Assembly (NCBI RefSeq): GCF_025567465.1
Contig: NZ_JAOQKI010000007.1
Coordinates: forward strand, 1 to 64,000
DNA from: Roseburia_C amylophila
Lineage (GTDB): Bacteria; Bacillota; Clostridia; Lachnospirales; Lachnospiraceae
Direction of reading: 5' to 3'
Length of the DNA stretch: 64,000 bases
A program made the position numbers and the translations under genes. The notes beneath the pieces are model-generated. The model had not been told where the DNA came from and did no database searches. It saw only the letters and a program-made list of their open reading frames with translations. Below, in pieces: positions 16,672-24,998 of the stretch (positions are counted from its first letter, which is position 1; each line of letters starts with the position of its first letter).

Positions 16672-18924
16672 ATGAAAGAGTTAGAACTTTTAGCACCGGC
16701 AGGTTCCTTGAAAACATTAAAGGCAGTCATTCATGCCGGAGCAGATGCCGTATATCTTGGCGGAAGTATGTTCGGCGCAAGAGCATATGCCAATAATTTT
16801 AACGAAGAAGAATTATTAGAAGCAATCCGTTTCGGACATATTCATGGACGCAAAATTATTCTTGCGGTGAATACCCTGTTAAAAGAATATGAATTAGGAC
16901 AGCTCTATGATTATCTGCGCCCTTATTATGAAGCGGGAGTAGATGCTGTCATCGTGCAGGATATGGGCGTTATGGAGTTTATCAAAACTCATTTTCCAAA
17001 TCTTCCGATACATACCAGTACCCAGATGACCATTACCAATGTAGAGGGAGCCAGGCTTTTAAAGGAACAGGGCGTTGAGCGTGTGGTGACAGCGAGAGAA
17101 ATGTCCTTAGAAGAAATTCAAAGAATCCATGATGAAGTAGGCGTGGAACTGGAAAGCTTTATTCATGGCGCATTGTGTTACTGTTATTCCGGACAGTGCC
17201 TTTTCAGTAGTATCATCGGCGGAAGAAGCGGAAACCGTGGCAGATGTGCACAGCCATGCCGCCTTTCCTATGAAGTATTGCAGGGAGAAAAAAGTCTTAC
17301 CGGACATCATGCAACACCGATTTTGAGCCTTAAGGATATGTGTACACTGCCATTTTTGTATGAACTGGCTGACCATGGGGTATATTCCTTTAAGATAGAA
17401 GGACGGATGAAGACACCGGAGTATGCTGCCGGTGTAGTAAGTATTTACCGGAAATATATGGATTCCTATCTGGATGGAAGCCGTATCCCAGTGGAAAAAA
17501 AGGATATCAGGGCACTTTTAGAGCTTGGAAACCGTGGTGGCTTTACCAACGGATATTACTATCATCATAATGACAGTGATATGCTAAGCGGAGAGAGTGC
17601 TTCCCATAATAAGAGCGAAGGTGTTCTTCAGGATAACATCCGTAGAGAATATGTAGACACCGAATTAAAAGAAAAGATTAAAGGAAAGTTAATATTAAAT
17701 AAAGAATGCCCTGCTAAGATAGAAGTGCAATATGGAAAAATAAAAGTTTCTTATCAGGGAGATATGGTTCTTGTAGCGCAGAATCGTCCGTTGACGAAAG
17801 AAGTTGTAACAGAAAAGATTACAAAGACCGGGAATACACCATTTGTTTTTGAAAATCTTGAAGTTACAATGGATGATGATATTTTTATGCCGGTAAACCA
17901 GTTGAACCAGTTGCGAAGAGGTGCGTTGGAAGCATTAGAAGAAGCGTTGTTGAAACCTTATGAAAGAACGCTTCCAGAATTGGTGGAAACTTCTTCCGCT
18001 GAAACAGATAGGCAGACAACAGGAAATGCCATAAAAGAAAAGCAGATTTCCGGACAGTCATTATCACAGACTTCTGGACAACAATCCGCCGGTTCATCCA
18101 CAGAAGTCCGGGTACTGATTGAAGACGCAGAACAGCTTCCGGCAGTATTAAAAGCCGATTTCGTGGATACGGTTTATCTTGATTGTATGTTGTATACAAG
18201 AGAAAATCTGATCCACAAGTTAAGTGAGGATATAGACAGGGTACATGCATCCGGTAAGAAAGTATTTTATGTATTCCCGTTTATTTTCCGGCAGCAGACC
18301 AGTCTTTTTTATGAAAAAATCATGCCGGAGCTAAAAAAGCTTCCATTAAATGGTATTATGGTGCGGAGTCTTGATGAGATTGCGTTTATAAAGGAATGGG
18401 GCAATGAAAACTGGCAGATGGTATCCGACAGTAATTTATATACCTATTCCAATGAAGCGGCAGAATATTTTTATCGTCTTGGAATGATACAGGATACAAT
18501 TCCGGTGGAATTGAACCGGAAGGAGATTTTAAGAAGAGAAAACAGCCGGTCTGAAATGATTATCTATGGCAGACTTCCACTTATGATAACGGCGCAGTGT
18601 ATTCATAAGAACATGTTAGGCTGTATGCATCAGCACAAGGTGCTGAACTTAAAAGACCGTTATTCTGTACATTTTCCGGTGAAAAATTTCTGCTCGGAAT
18701 GTTATAACGTAATTTATAATTCGCTTCCGGTCTGTCTCTTTAAGGAAGACGTAACCGTGAAAAAGATTGCACCGGCTGCCGTAAGGCTTTCCTTTACGAC
18801 AGAAACTGAAGAAGAGACAGAACAGATTTTAACAATTTATGGCGATATTTATAAAAATGGTGGCATTTTGGGGCAGATGCCAATGGAATGCACCAATGGA
18901 CATTTTAAACGAGGCGTAGAATAA
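16672..18924 (+). CDS. Peptidase U32 family protein (collagenase-like)
   Basis: 750 residues. The N-terminal half is a TIM-barrel U32 domain ('ELLAPAGSLKTLKAVIHAGA', 'ESFIHGALCYCYSGQC', 'RSGNRGRCAQPCR' with its cysteines for an iron-sulphur cluster). The middle and C-terminal parts carry the extension seen in long U32 proteins. E. coli RlhA of this family is needed for hydroxylation of a 23S rRNA cytidine, so an RNA modification role is more likely than proteolysis; this is inference. It stands between zapA and the ftsW-like gene. Confidence 0.88.
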   Translation: MKELELLAPAGSLKTLKAVIHAGADAVYLGGSMFGARAYANNFNEEELLEAIRFGHIHGRKIILAVNTLLKEYELGQLYDYLRPYYEAGVDAVIVQDMGVMEFIKTHFPNLPIHTSTQMTITNVEGARLLKEQGVERVVTAREMSLEEIQRIHDEVGVELESFIHGALCYCYSGQCLFSSIIGGRSGNRGRCAQPCRLSYEVLQGEKSLTGHHATPILSLKDMCTLPFLYELADHGVYSFKIEGRMKTPEYAAGVVSIYRKYMDSYLDGSRIPVEKKDIRALLELGNRGGFTNGYYYHHNDSDMLSGESASHNKSEGVLQDNIRREYVDTELKEKIKGKLILNKECPAKIEVQYGKIKVSYQGDMVLVAQNRPLTKEVVTEKITKTGNTPFVFENLEVTMDDDIFMPVNQLNQLRRGALEALEEALLKPYERTLPELVETSSAETDRQTTGNAIKEKQISGQSLSQTSGQQSAGSSTEVRVLIEDAEQLPAVLKADFVDTVYLDCMLYTRENLIHKLSEDIDRVHASGKKVFYVFPFIFRQQTSLFYEKIMPELKKLPLNGIMVRSLDEIAFIKEWGNENWQMVSDSNLYTYSNEAAEYFYRLGMIQDTIPVELNRKEILRRENSRSEMIIYGRLPLMITAQCIHKNMLGCMHQHKVLNLKDRYSVHFPVKNFCSECYNVIYNSLPVCLFKEDVTVKKIAPAAVRLSFTTETEEETEQILTIYGDIYKNGGILGQMPMECTNGHFKRGVE

Positions 18925-18937
18925 AGCAGAGGTATTT

Positions 18938-20326
18938 ATGGTTCATTTGATTGTGGAATTATCAAAATATGCACTTATTATTCTGTTTTCTGTGTATACA
19001 TATGAATGTTTTTCGGTATTCCGGAATATATCAGAACGAAAACAGGAAAAGAAATTTAAACGGCAGGCAAGGATTTTGTATGCGATTCATTTTACGGCAT
19101 ATGTAGTCATATTTGCGGTGACAGAGGATGCATATACTTTTATTTTTTATCTGGCGCAGATAATTCTTCTTGTTGTGGTACGGAATGTGTACAAATTATG
19201 TTATCCGAAGGCTTCAAGACTTTTGGTTAATAATATGTGTATGCTTATGATTATCGGGTTTATTATTCTGACCCGCCTGAATTTTGGACATGCTATCAAG
19301 CAGTTTGCGATTGCAGCGGTATCCTGTGTGATTTCCCTTGTGATTCCGGTGATGATACGGAGGATGGGATTTTTCCGGAATCTCACCTGGATTTATGCGG
19401 CAATCGGTATTGTGGGACTTGGTATTGTATGTATCGCAGGAAGCACCAGCTATGGAGCAAAGATTTCCTTTACCATAGCAGGAATTACGGTACAGCCGTC
19501 TGAATTTATTAAGATTCTTTTTGTGTTTTTTGTGGCTGCCATGTATCATAAATCAACGGAATTCCGTCAGGTGGTAATTACCACTTTGATTGCAGCACTG
19601 CATGTATTGATTCTGGTATTATCCCGGGATTTAGGTGGCGCATTGATTTTCTTTGTGGCTTATATGGCAATGCTTTATGTGGCAACGAGAAAACCACTCT
19701 ATTTTGCCGGTGGACTGCTGGCGGGAAGTGTAGCGGCAGTAATTGCCTATAAATTATTTAATCATGTCAGAGTCCGTGTGGTGGCATGGAAAACACCACT
19801 AAAAGTAATTGACAAAGAGGGCTATCAGATCTGCCAGTCGCTTTTTGCAATCGGGACCGGAGGCTTTTTCGGTCTGGGGTTATATCAAGGCATGCCAAAT
19901 AAAATTCCGGTAGTAGAGCAGGATTTTATTTTTGCAGCAATTTCAGAAGAACTGGGTGGAATGTTTGCTCTGTGTCTGATTCTGGTCTGTGTAAGCTGTT
20001 TCCTGATGTTTTTAAATATTGCCATGCAGTTAAAGGATTCCTTTTATAAGCTGGTGGCACTTGGACTTGGAACGATTTACGGATTTCAGGTATTCTTAAC
20101 CATTGGCGGAGTAACAAAATTTATTCCATCCACCGGAGTAACCCTTCCGTTAGTCAGCTATGGAGGAAGCTCCATGTTAAGTACATTGATTATATTTGGC
20201 ATTATTCAGGGATTATATATTTTGCGGGAAGACGAAGGAGTGTCACATAATGAAAAAGGAGAATATAAACCAGCAAAAAAGAAAGCAAAATCGGGATTCG
20301 AAACAGAAGTCAGGGACCTCAGTTAG
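18938..20326 (+). CDS. FtsW/RodA/SpoVE family peptidoglycan glycosyltransferase
   Basis: SEDS-family protein that polymerises lipid II into glycan strands. 462 residues with about ten to twelve membrane helices. Signatures include 'SRDLGGALIFF', 'QDFIFAAISEELGG' and the C-terminal 'TGVTLPLVSYGGSSML'. It is directly followed by a class B penicillin-binding protein whose gene overlaps it by 77 bp, so the two should act as a pair. The sequence does not decide between elongation, division and spore cortex. Confidence 0.92.
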   Translation: MVHLIVELSKYALIILFSVYTYECFSVFRNISERKQEKKFKRQARILYAIHFTAYVVIFAVTEDAYTFIFYLAQIILLVVVRNVYKLCYPKASRLLVNNMCMLMIIGFIILTRLNFGHAIKQFAIAAVSCVISLVIPVMIRRMGFFRNLTWIYAAIGIVGLGIVCIAGSTSYGAKISFTIAGITVQPSEFIKILFVFFVAAMYHKSTEFRQVVITTLIAALHVLILVLSRDLGGALIFFVAYMAMLYVATRKPLYFAGGLLAGSVAAVIAYKLFNHVRVRVVAWKTPLKVIDKEGYQICQSLFAIGTGGFFGLGLYQGMPNKIPVVEQDFIFAAISEELGGMFALCLILVCVSCFLMFLNIAMQLKDSFYKLVALGLGTIYGFQVFLTIGGVTKFIPSTGVTLPLVSYGGSSMLSTLIIFGIIQGLYILREDEGVSHNEKGEYKPAKKKAKSGFETEVRDLS

Positions 20327-21728
20327 TAAGAATAAAGAATTTGCAGTGATTACTTATCTTTTCCTTGCTATCTTTATCTGCCTGATGGGATATATGGTAT
20401 ATTTTCAGGCGGTAAAAAGCGAAGATTTTATCAATAGTCCATATAATAGCAGACAGGATACTTTTGCAGACCGTGTGGTCAGAGGAAAGATTATGTCAGC
20501 AGATGGCAAAGTTTTGGCCGAGACCGTAGTGGATGCTGCCGGTAATGAAACCCGGAAATATCCTTATGGTAATATGTATGCGCATGTGGTCGGTTTTTCC
20601 ACCAATGGAAAGTCAGGTATTGAATCCAATATGAACTTTAATCTTTTACGTTCCCATTCTTTTGTATTAGAGCGTATGTTTAACGAGATTAAAGATGAAA
20701 AAAGCATGGGAGACAATGTGGTTACCACGTTGGATTCCACTTTGCAGGAAACTGCATATCAGGCATTGGGTAATTATGATGGTGCAGTTGTTGTGATGGA
20801 GCCTTCCACCGGAAAAGTGCTTGCCATGGTGTCCAAACCGGATTTTGACCCGAATACTATTGCGGCAGACTGGGATTCCATTATTTCAGAAGATAATAAT
20901 AACTCGGTTCTTTTAAACCGGGCGACCCAGGGATTATATCCGCCTGGCTCTACTTTTAAAATAATTACAACTTTAGAATATATCCGGGAAAATCCGGATT
21001 ATGAGAATTACAGCTATAGCTGTAACGGAAGTATTACAGAGAATGATTTTACAATACACTGTTATAATAATGCCGTGCATGGAACGCAGGATTTGAAGCA
21101 GTCCTTTGCAAATTCCTGTAATTCATCTTATGCCAATATCGGATTATCTTTGGACACAGATTCTCTTTCGGACCTTTGTTCAGATCTGATGTTTGATAAG
21201 ACACTGCCGGGAAACTTTGAAACAAGTAAAAGTCAGTTTAAATTAACAGATGAATCCCCGGAAAGTATGAAAATGCAGACGTCAATCGGACAGGGAGAGA
21301 CGCTGGTAACACCACTCCATATGTTATTGATTACCAGTGCAATTGCCAACGATGGAATTCTGATGAAACCTTATGTGGTAGACCATACGGAAAATGAAAA
21401 TGGTATAGAAGTAAAGAAATATGAGCCGGCTGCAAGCAAGCAGCTTCTTTCGGAAAAAGAAGCAAAGACCATGCAGGAATTTATGGCAGGTGTAGTTGCA
21501 GATGGTACTGCATCCAAGTTAAATGGGCAGAGTTATACTGCATACGGCAAGACTGGCTCCGCAGAGTTTAATAACAATAAGGGAGAAAGCCATTCCTGGT
21601 TTGTTGGATATGCACACCGGGAGGATAAGGAAGATATTGCAGTTGTTGTAATTGCAGAAGGTGCAGGTGCAGGCAGTACCGTTGCAGTTCCAGCAGCAAA
21701 ACAGGTTTTTGATGTATATTACAGATAA
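20250..21728 (+). CDS. Class B penicillin-binding protein (PbpA-like)
   Basis: Peptidoglycan transpeptidase of 492 residues: a basic cytoplasmic tail, one membrane helix (about 31-51), a short dimerisation domain and the transpeptidase. Active-site motifs are STFK (Ser234-Lys237), SCN (289-291) and KTG (434-436). No PASTA repeats. The start at 20250 has GAAGGAG nine bases upstream and lies 77 bp inside the preceding SEDS gene, in another frame. Similar RodA-PbpA pairs are known in Gram-positives. Confidence 0.93.
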   Translation: MKKENINQQKRKQNRDSKQKSGTSVSKNKEFAVITYLFLAIFICLMGYMVYFQAVKSEDFINSPYNSRQDTFADRVVRGKIMSADGKVLAETVVDAAGNETRKYPYGNMYAHVVGFSTNGKSGIESNMNFNLLRSHSFVLERMFNEIKDEKSMGDNVVTTLDSTLQETAYQALGNYDGAVVVMEPSTGKVLAMVSKPDFDPNTIAADWDSIISEDNNNSVLLNRATQGLYPPGSTFKIITTLEYIRENPDYENYSYSCNGSITENDFTIHCYNNAVHGTQDLKQSFANSCNSSYANIGLSLDTDSLSDLCSDLMFDKTLPGNFETSKSQFKLTDESPESMKMQTSIGQGETLVTPLHMLLITSAIANDGILMKPYVVDHTENENGIEVKKYEPAASKQLLSEKEAKTMQEFMAGVVADGTASKLNGQSYTAYGKTGSAEFNNNKGESHSWFVGYAHREDKEDIAVVVIAEGAGAGSTVAVPAAKQVFDVYYR

Positions 21729-21789
21729 ATGAAAGCAGATAGGATGACATGCTGCGTCAGGAATCATCCGGGACTTCTGAAATGGATTG

Positions 21790-21818
21790 TTGCATCCTTA
21801 TGAAAAAAGGGGTATACT
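21790..21818 (+). promoter_or_regulatory. Promoter of the Nudix gene
   Basis: -35 TTGCAT (21790-21795), 17-bp spacer, -10 TATACT (21813-21818), about 44 bp before the start codon. Confidence 0.55.
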
Positions 21819-21861
21819 GTTTGTTAAACAAAAGGTAGTGACCACATCAGGAGGTATTGCA

Positions 21862-22314
21862 ATGATTGAAGCAACAAGTTGTGGTGGTGTGGTAATATTT
21901 CGGGGTAAGGTGCTTGTCCTTTATAAGAATTATAAGAATAAGTACGAAGGCTGGGTGCTTCCAAAGGGAACAGTAGAACCCGGGGAAGAATTCAAAGATA
22001 CCGCAGCAAGAGAGGTATTGGAGGAAACGGGCGTAGATGCATCCATAATCAAATATGTCGGGAAGAGCCAGTATAGCTTTACTGTGCCAGAAGATACGGT
22101 GGAGAAACAGGTACATTGGTATCTGATGATGGCAGACAGTTATTACAGTAAGCCACAACGTGAAGAGTTCTTTGTAGATTCCGGATATTATAAATATCAT
22201 GAAGCCTATCATCTTTTAAAATTTGCCAATGAGAAGCAGATTTTGGAAAAAGCTTATAATGAATATCTGGATTTGAAAAAGTGTAATCTGTGGGGAACCC
22301 ACAAATATTATTAG
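21862..22314 (+). CDS. Nudix hydrolase
   Basis: Hydrolyses a nucleoside diphosphate linked to another moiety. 150 residues with a complete Nudix box starting at Gly36: G-x5-E, then 'REVLEETG' at 50-57. The tail 'KQVHWYLMMADS' resembles Ap4A/dNTP hydrolases, but the substrate is open. The start at 21862 is set by CAGGAGG at 21848-21854. It has its own promoter and a weak terminator. Confidence 0.9.
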   Translation: MIEATSCGGVVIFRGKVLVLYKNYKNKYEGWVLPKGTVEPGEEFKDTAAREVLEETGVDASIIKYVGKSQYSFTVPEDTVEKQVHWYLMMADSYYSKPQREEFFVDSGYYKYHEAYHLLKFANEKQILEKAYNEYLDLKKCNLWGTHKYY

Positions 22315-22338
22315 AGCAGCCATCTGACTGCTTTTTTA
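22315..22338 (+). terminator. Weak terminator after the Nudix gene
   Basis: AGCAG (22315-22319) and CTGCT (22328-22332) form a short stem with an 8-nt loop followed by a run of Ts. Only five pairs, so partial readthrough into the next gene is likely. Confidence 0.45.
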
Positions 22339-22358
22339 AATCAGATATGAGGTGTAGC

Positions 22359-22700
22359 ATGCATTGGTATTCTAATTTATATCTGGGAGAAAGGTTGAAA
22401 AATCAGGAAGCAAAGGTAAAAAGCAGAGTGGAGCGGAATGTGCCACAGCCGTCGCTTTATCTTCTGACCCTTCCGTCAAATGAAGAGAATCTTCTGGATA
22501 TTATACCGGCAACAGATTTATTACAAAAGGCATATCCGAAGAAAGAACTTTTTATTATCGGTCTGGAAAAAGGATATGACGCAGCATTAGAGATGTCAGC
22601 AGCAATTGTGAATGATATTTATCATAAAACAGGAACATTTGAAGTGCGTAAATTTGTACTGAAACAGCAGACTCGTAAAAATACTGAAATGGAGACATGA
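22359..22700 (+). CDS. Conserved protein of unknown function
   Basis: 113 residues; I do not recognise the family. No membrane helix or signal peptide is visible. The chain begins 'MHWYSNLYLGERLKNQE', has a basic stretch near 20-30 and ends in a mixed alpha/beta region ('KKELFIIGLEKGYDAALE'). TGAGGTG lies five bases before the ATG at 22359. Its stop overlaps the upstream start region of the DUF2953 gene, so it probably belongs with the spore genes that follow. Confidence 0.7.
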   Translation: MHWYSNLYLGERLKNQEAKVKSRVERNVPQPSLYLLTLPSNEENLLDIIPATDLLQKAYPKKELFIIGLEKGYDAALEMSAAIVNDIYHKTGTFEVRKFVLKQQTRKNTEMET

Positions 22701-22702
22701 GG

Positions 22703-23671
22703 ATGACAGTGCTGTTATCTATTTTGAAAATCCTGGGCATAATATTATTATGCATATTAGGTTTACTGGTTTTACTTATCATGCTTTTGCTGTTTGCTCC
22801 GGTATCTTACCGGATTCGTGGAGAGACAAGGCAGGGACAGACTACGTTAAAAGTGCATGGAGCATGGTGTCTTATGGCTTTGCGTTTTTCCTTTCTGATG
22901 GAGCAGGGAAAGCAGCTTGCAGTTTTAAAGATTTTTGGCATAAAAGCATGGAAGTATCCATCGGATGAAAAATCCAAAAAGAAATTAGAGAAAAAGAAAG
23001 TAAAGAAAAAGCCGAAAAAGAAATCCGGGGAAAAATCCCATAAGGAACCGGAAAAAGACTTAGTGCAGAAACGTCAGAAGCCGGAAGAACAAACAGCACC
23101 GGCGATTGAAAAAAAGATAGATGTAACGGGGCTGGAAGAACAGAATCCACCGGCTGAAGTACAAGAAGAACAGACGGAAAAACAGTATGAACAGAAACAC
23201 CATAAGAAGACATATAAGAAAAAGTTTGTTTCCGTATTTGGTAAAATCAGCAAGACAATACGCTCGATAGTAGAAAAGATAAAAGCAATTCCGCAGAAAT
23301 TTAAAAATATCGGCAGTAAAATAAAAAAAGTGAATCAGTGGATACAGGATGAGCAGAATAGAAGTGCCGTCCGTTTTGTCCTGGGTGCTGTAATAAGGCT
23401 GTTAAAAAAATACGGACCAAAGCATATGAAGGCAGATGTTGCTTATGGTATGGAAGATCCGGCAGCCACAGGGCAGGTTTTAGCAGTGCTCAGCGTATTA
23501 CCATTTTTATATTATGATAAGGTATCTATTATGCCGGATTTTGAGGCAGAACATTTTTATATCGAAGGCAGCTGGGATATAAGGGGACGGATACAGGTGA
23601 TTCATTTATTAAAGGCTGCAATTCAAATCTGGAGAAATCCGGATGTGAAACACTTTATAAAGCAATTTTAA
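22703..23671 (+). CDS. DUF2953 (YtfI-like) membrane protein
   Basis: 322 residues. An N-terminal hydrophobic helix (about 3-30) precedes a conserved start domain, a Lys/Glu/Pro-rich linker of about 100 residues, and a C-terminal domain with 'KKYGPKHMKADVAYGMEDPAATGQ', shortened here to its core GMEDPAATG, which is the DUF2953 mark. Bacillus YtfI has this domain and sits next to ytfJ, exactly as here. GGAG at 22691 favours the ATG at 22703 over one at 22697. A role in sporulation is inferred from position. Confidence 0.8.
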   Translation: MTVLLSILKILGIILLCILGLLVLLIMLLLFAPVSYRIRGETRQGQTTLKVHGAWCLMALRFSFLMEQGKQLAVLKIFGIKAWKYPSDEKSKKKLEKKKVKKKPKKKSGEKSHKEPEKDLVQKRQKPEEQTAPAIEKKIDVTGLEEQNPPAEVQEEQTEKQYEQKHHKKTYKKKFVSVFGKISKTIRSIVEKIKAIPQKFKNIGSKIKKVNQWIQDEQNRSAVRFVLGAVIRLLKKYGPKHMKADVAYGMEDPAATGQVLAVLSVLPFLYYDKVSIMPDFEAEHFYIEGSWDIRGRIQVIHLLKAAIQIWRNPDVKHFIKQF

Positions 23672-23707
23672 CAGAATCAATATGAAGTAGAATCAGGAGG
23701 AATTATT

Positions 23708-24154
23708 ATGTCAGACAGTAATAACACATTTCGCAATACGGTAGAATCTTTATTCAAAGGAATGGACAGTTTCATTACAACCAAGACGGTTGTAGGAGAT
23801 GCCATTCATATCGGAGATACCATCATTCTTCCATTAGTGGATGTATCCTTTGGTGTAGGCGCAGGTGCATTTTCCCAGGAGAAGAAGAACAACGGAGCAG
23901 GAGGAATGGGTGGAAAGATTACACCGAGTGCGGTTCTTGTCATTCAGAATGGCACCACCAAGCTTGTAAATATTAAGAATCAGGATGGTGTGACCAAAAT
24001 TCTTGATATGGTACCAGATTTCGTAAATAAGTTTGCATCCAGGGGAAAGAAGGATGAGGCAGCAACTGCAAAGTTAGATGAAGAATCCAAGAAAGCAGCA
24101 GAGTCTGAGATGAATGAAATTTTATCTGATGCAGTAAATAAGGATGAAGAATAA
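23708..24154 (+). CDS. ytfJ: Spore protein YtfJ / GerW family
   Basis: 148 residues with the GerW pattern: 'VVGDAIHIGDTIILPLVDVS', 'FGVGAGAF' and a Gly-rich loop before 'ITPSAVLVIQNG'. In Bacillus this protein is made in the forespore and affects germination. It is preceded by AGGAGGAATT and follows the YtfI-like gene. A hairpin with a T-run lies 55 bp downstream. Confidence 0.9.
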   Translation: MSDSNNTFRNTVESLFKGMDSFITTKTVVGDAIHIGDTIILPLVDVSFGVGAGAFSQEKKNNGAGGMGGKITPSAVLVIQNGTTKLVNIKNQDGVTKILDMVPDFVNKFASRGKKDEAATAKLDEESKKAAESEMNEILSDAVNKDEE

Positions 24155-24208
24155 GAACAGTATAGAATAGTAACAGAAGAACGTACAGCGTGCTAAGTGA
24201 AAAAGAAG

Positions 24209-24238
24209 GGCATATACTATAATGGTATATGTCTTTTT
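24209..24238 (+). terminator. Terminator after ytfJ
   Basis: GGCATATAC (24209-24217) pairs with GTATATGTC (24225-24233), a 9-bp stem with one G-U pair and a 7-nt loop, followed by five Ts. Confidence 0.65.
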
Positions 24239-24253
24239 GATTGGAGAAAAAAC

Positions 24254-24394
24254 ATGAAACGCTTGATGGGGTATTCCTTTTTCATGGTGGGATTTGGTAT
24301 GTTTTTTATGTTTATTATTCCAAGTGACGTGATTGGGATTATTATTATATTGATATTGCTGTTGATAGGGTATAATCTTTTCTGCTGTAAGTAA
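24254..24394 (+). CDS. Small membrane protein (46 residues)
   Basis: A 46-residue, very hydrophobic protein starting 'MKRLMGYSFFMVGFGMFF', with two membrane helices separated by 'IPSDVIG' and ending 'YNLFCCK'. TTGGAG lies seven bases before the ATG. Proteins of this shape occur in Lachnospiraceae and nothing is known about them. A copy of the dispersed repeat begins 23 bp after its stop. Confidence 0.7.
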   Translation: MKRLMGYSFFMVGFGMFFMFIIPSDVIGIIIILILLLIGYNLFCCK

Positions 24395-24395
24395 T

Positions 24396-24416
24396 AGGAA
24401 AGCAATTTCCTGTAAA
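24396..24416 (+). repeat. 21-bp direct repeat, left copy
   Basis: AGGAAAGCAATTTCCTGTAAA at 24396-24416 recurs exactly at 24523-24543. The pair flanks copy 2 of the dispersed repeat. Each copy holds a short inverted repeat, AGGAAA-gcaa-TTTCCT. Confidence 0.85.
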
Positions 24417-24417
24417 A

Positions 24418-24516
24418 GAACAAAGAATGTGCCTTGGGCACATTCTCGCGCCTGCGGCGGTCGCTTGCGACAACTACCTTATACGCCGCAGTGTGCATCC
24501 TCGCGGAGCGTTTTTA
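24418..24516 (+). repeat. Full copy 2 of dispersed structured repeat
   Basis: 99-nt GC-rich element in AT-rich DNA, about nine-tenths identical to 54571-54666. Elements: hairpin GAATGTGCC/GGCACATTC (24425-24445); outer stem CTGCGGCG (24452-24459) with CGCCGCAG (24484-24491) enclosing GTCGC-tt-GCGAC (24460-24471); and an alternative 3' hairpin ACGCCGC (24483-24489) with GCGgaGCGT (24503-24511) followed by a T-run. The outer stem and the 3' hairpin share bases, so only one can form at a time. No reading frame is evident. Confidence 0.8.
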
Positions 24517-24550
24517 CTTTACAGGAAAGCAATTTCCTGTAAAGTAAAAA
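24511..24550. other. Perfect 18-bp hairpin with GCAA loop
   Basis: The left arm (24511-24528) starts TTTTTACTTTACAGG and pairs without mismatch with 24533-24550, leaving the tetraloop GCAA. It joins the end of repeat copy 2 to the rpmB terminator between convergent genes, and contains the right 21-bp direct repeat (24523-24543). It may act as a bidirectional transcript end or mRNA stabiliser. Confidence 0.8.
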
Positions 24551-24574
24551 AAGGACTGTCCAAAAGGACAGTCC
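24546..24574 (-). terminator. Terminator of rpmB
   Basis: On the minus strand GGACTGTCC-tttt-GGACAGTCC (24553-24574) is a 9-bp stem followed by a seven-T run, 17 bp after the rpmB stop. Confidence 0.9.
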
Positions 24575-24590
24575 AGATAGAAAATGCTAA

Positions 24591-24776
24591 TTAAGCTCTT
24601 TCAACGGATCCGGATCTTAAACAGGAAGTACATACGTACATTCTTTTTGGAGTTCCGTTTACTTTACATTTTACAGATTTGATGTTTGATTTCCACATTC
24701 TATTAGATCTTCTATGAGAATGGCTCACATTGTTACCGAAATGAGCGCCTTTTCCACAAACTGCACATTTTGCCAT
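24591..24776 (-). CDS. rpmB: 50S ribosomal protein L28
   Basis: 61-residue ribosomal protein with 'MAKCAVCGKGAHFGNNVSHS' at its start and 'VCTSCLRSG' near the end. The paired CxxC motifs mark the zinc-binding form. AAAGGAGGTGC lies before the ATG at 24776; an in-frame upstream ATG lacks a ribosome site. As in Bacillus, it is divergent from the asp23/yloU - yloV - recG group. Confidence 0.97.
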   Translation of the reverse strand: MAKCAVCGKGAHFGNNVSHSHRRSNRMWKSNIKSVKCKVNGTPKRMYVCTSCLRSGSVERA

Positions 24777-24836
24777 GATAGCACCTCCTTTAAATTCTTC
24801 ACTAAGCCTGTTATGACACAAGCTCACAACAAAGCT

Positions 24837-24865
24837 ATCTTAACAGAAATACAGACAGAATGCAA
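24837..24865 (-). promoter_or_regulatory. Promoter of rpmB
   Basis: On the minus strand -35 TTGCAT (24860-24865), 17-bp spacer, -10 TAAGAT (24837-24842). The leader would be about 54 nt. Confidence 0.6.
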
Positions 24866-24904
24866 GAAAAAAATTGCATTTTTTGAAAATAAAGAAAAAT
24901 ACTG

Positions 24905-24933
24905 TTTCTTTTTTCAGAAAAAGAGGTTATAAT
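24905..24933 (+). promoter_or_regulatory. Promoter of asp23-fakA-recG
   Basis: Perfect -10 TATAAT (24928-24933); the -35 at 17 bp (TTTCTT, 24905-24910) is poor. Divergent from the rpmB promoter. Confidence 0.45.
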
Positions 24934-24998
24934 ATAGTTCATGTTATGTATATACTGGCGGAAATGCGAGAAGATTAATTTTAATTGGAGGTTATAGA

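Noticed and set aside
24714..24932. 72-residue plus-strand frame over rpmB
   Set aside because: It overlaps rpmB and both divergent promoters, has no ribosome site and no recognisable content.
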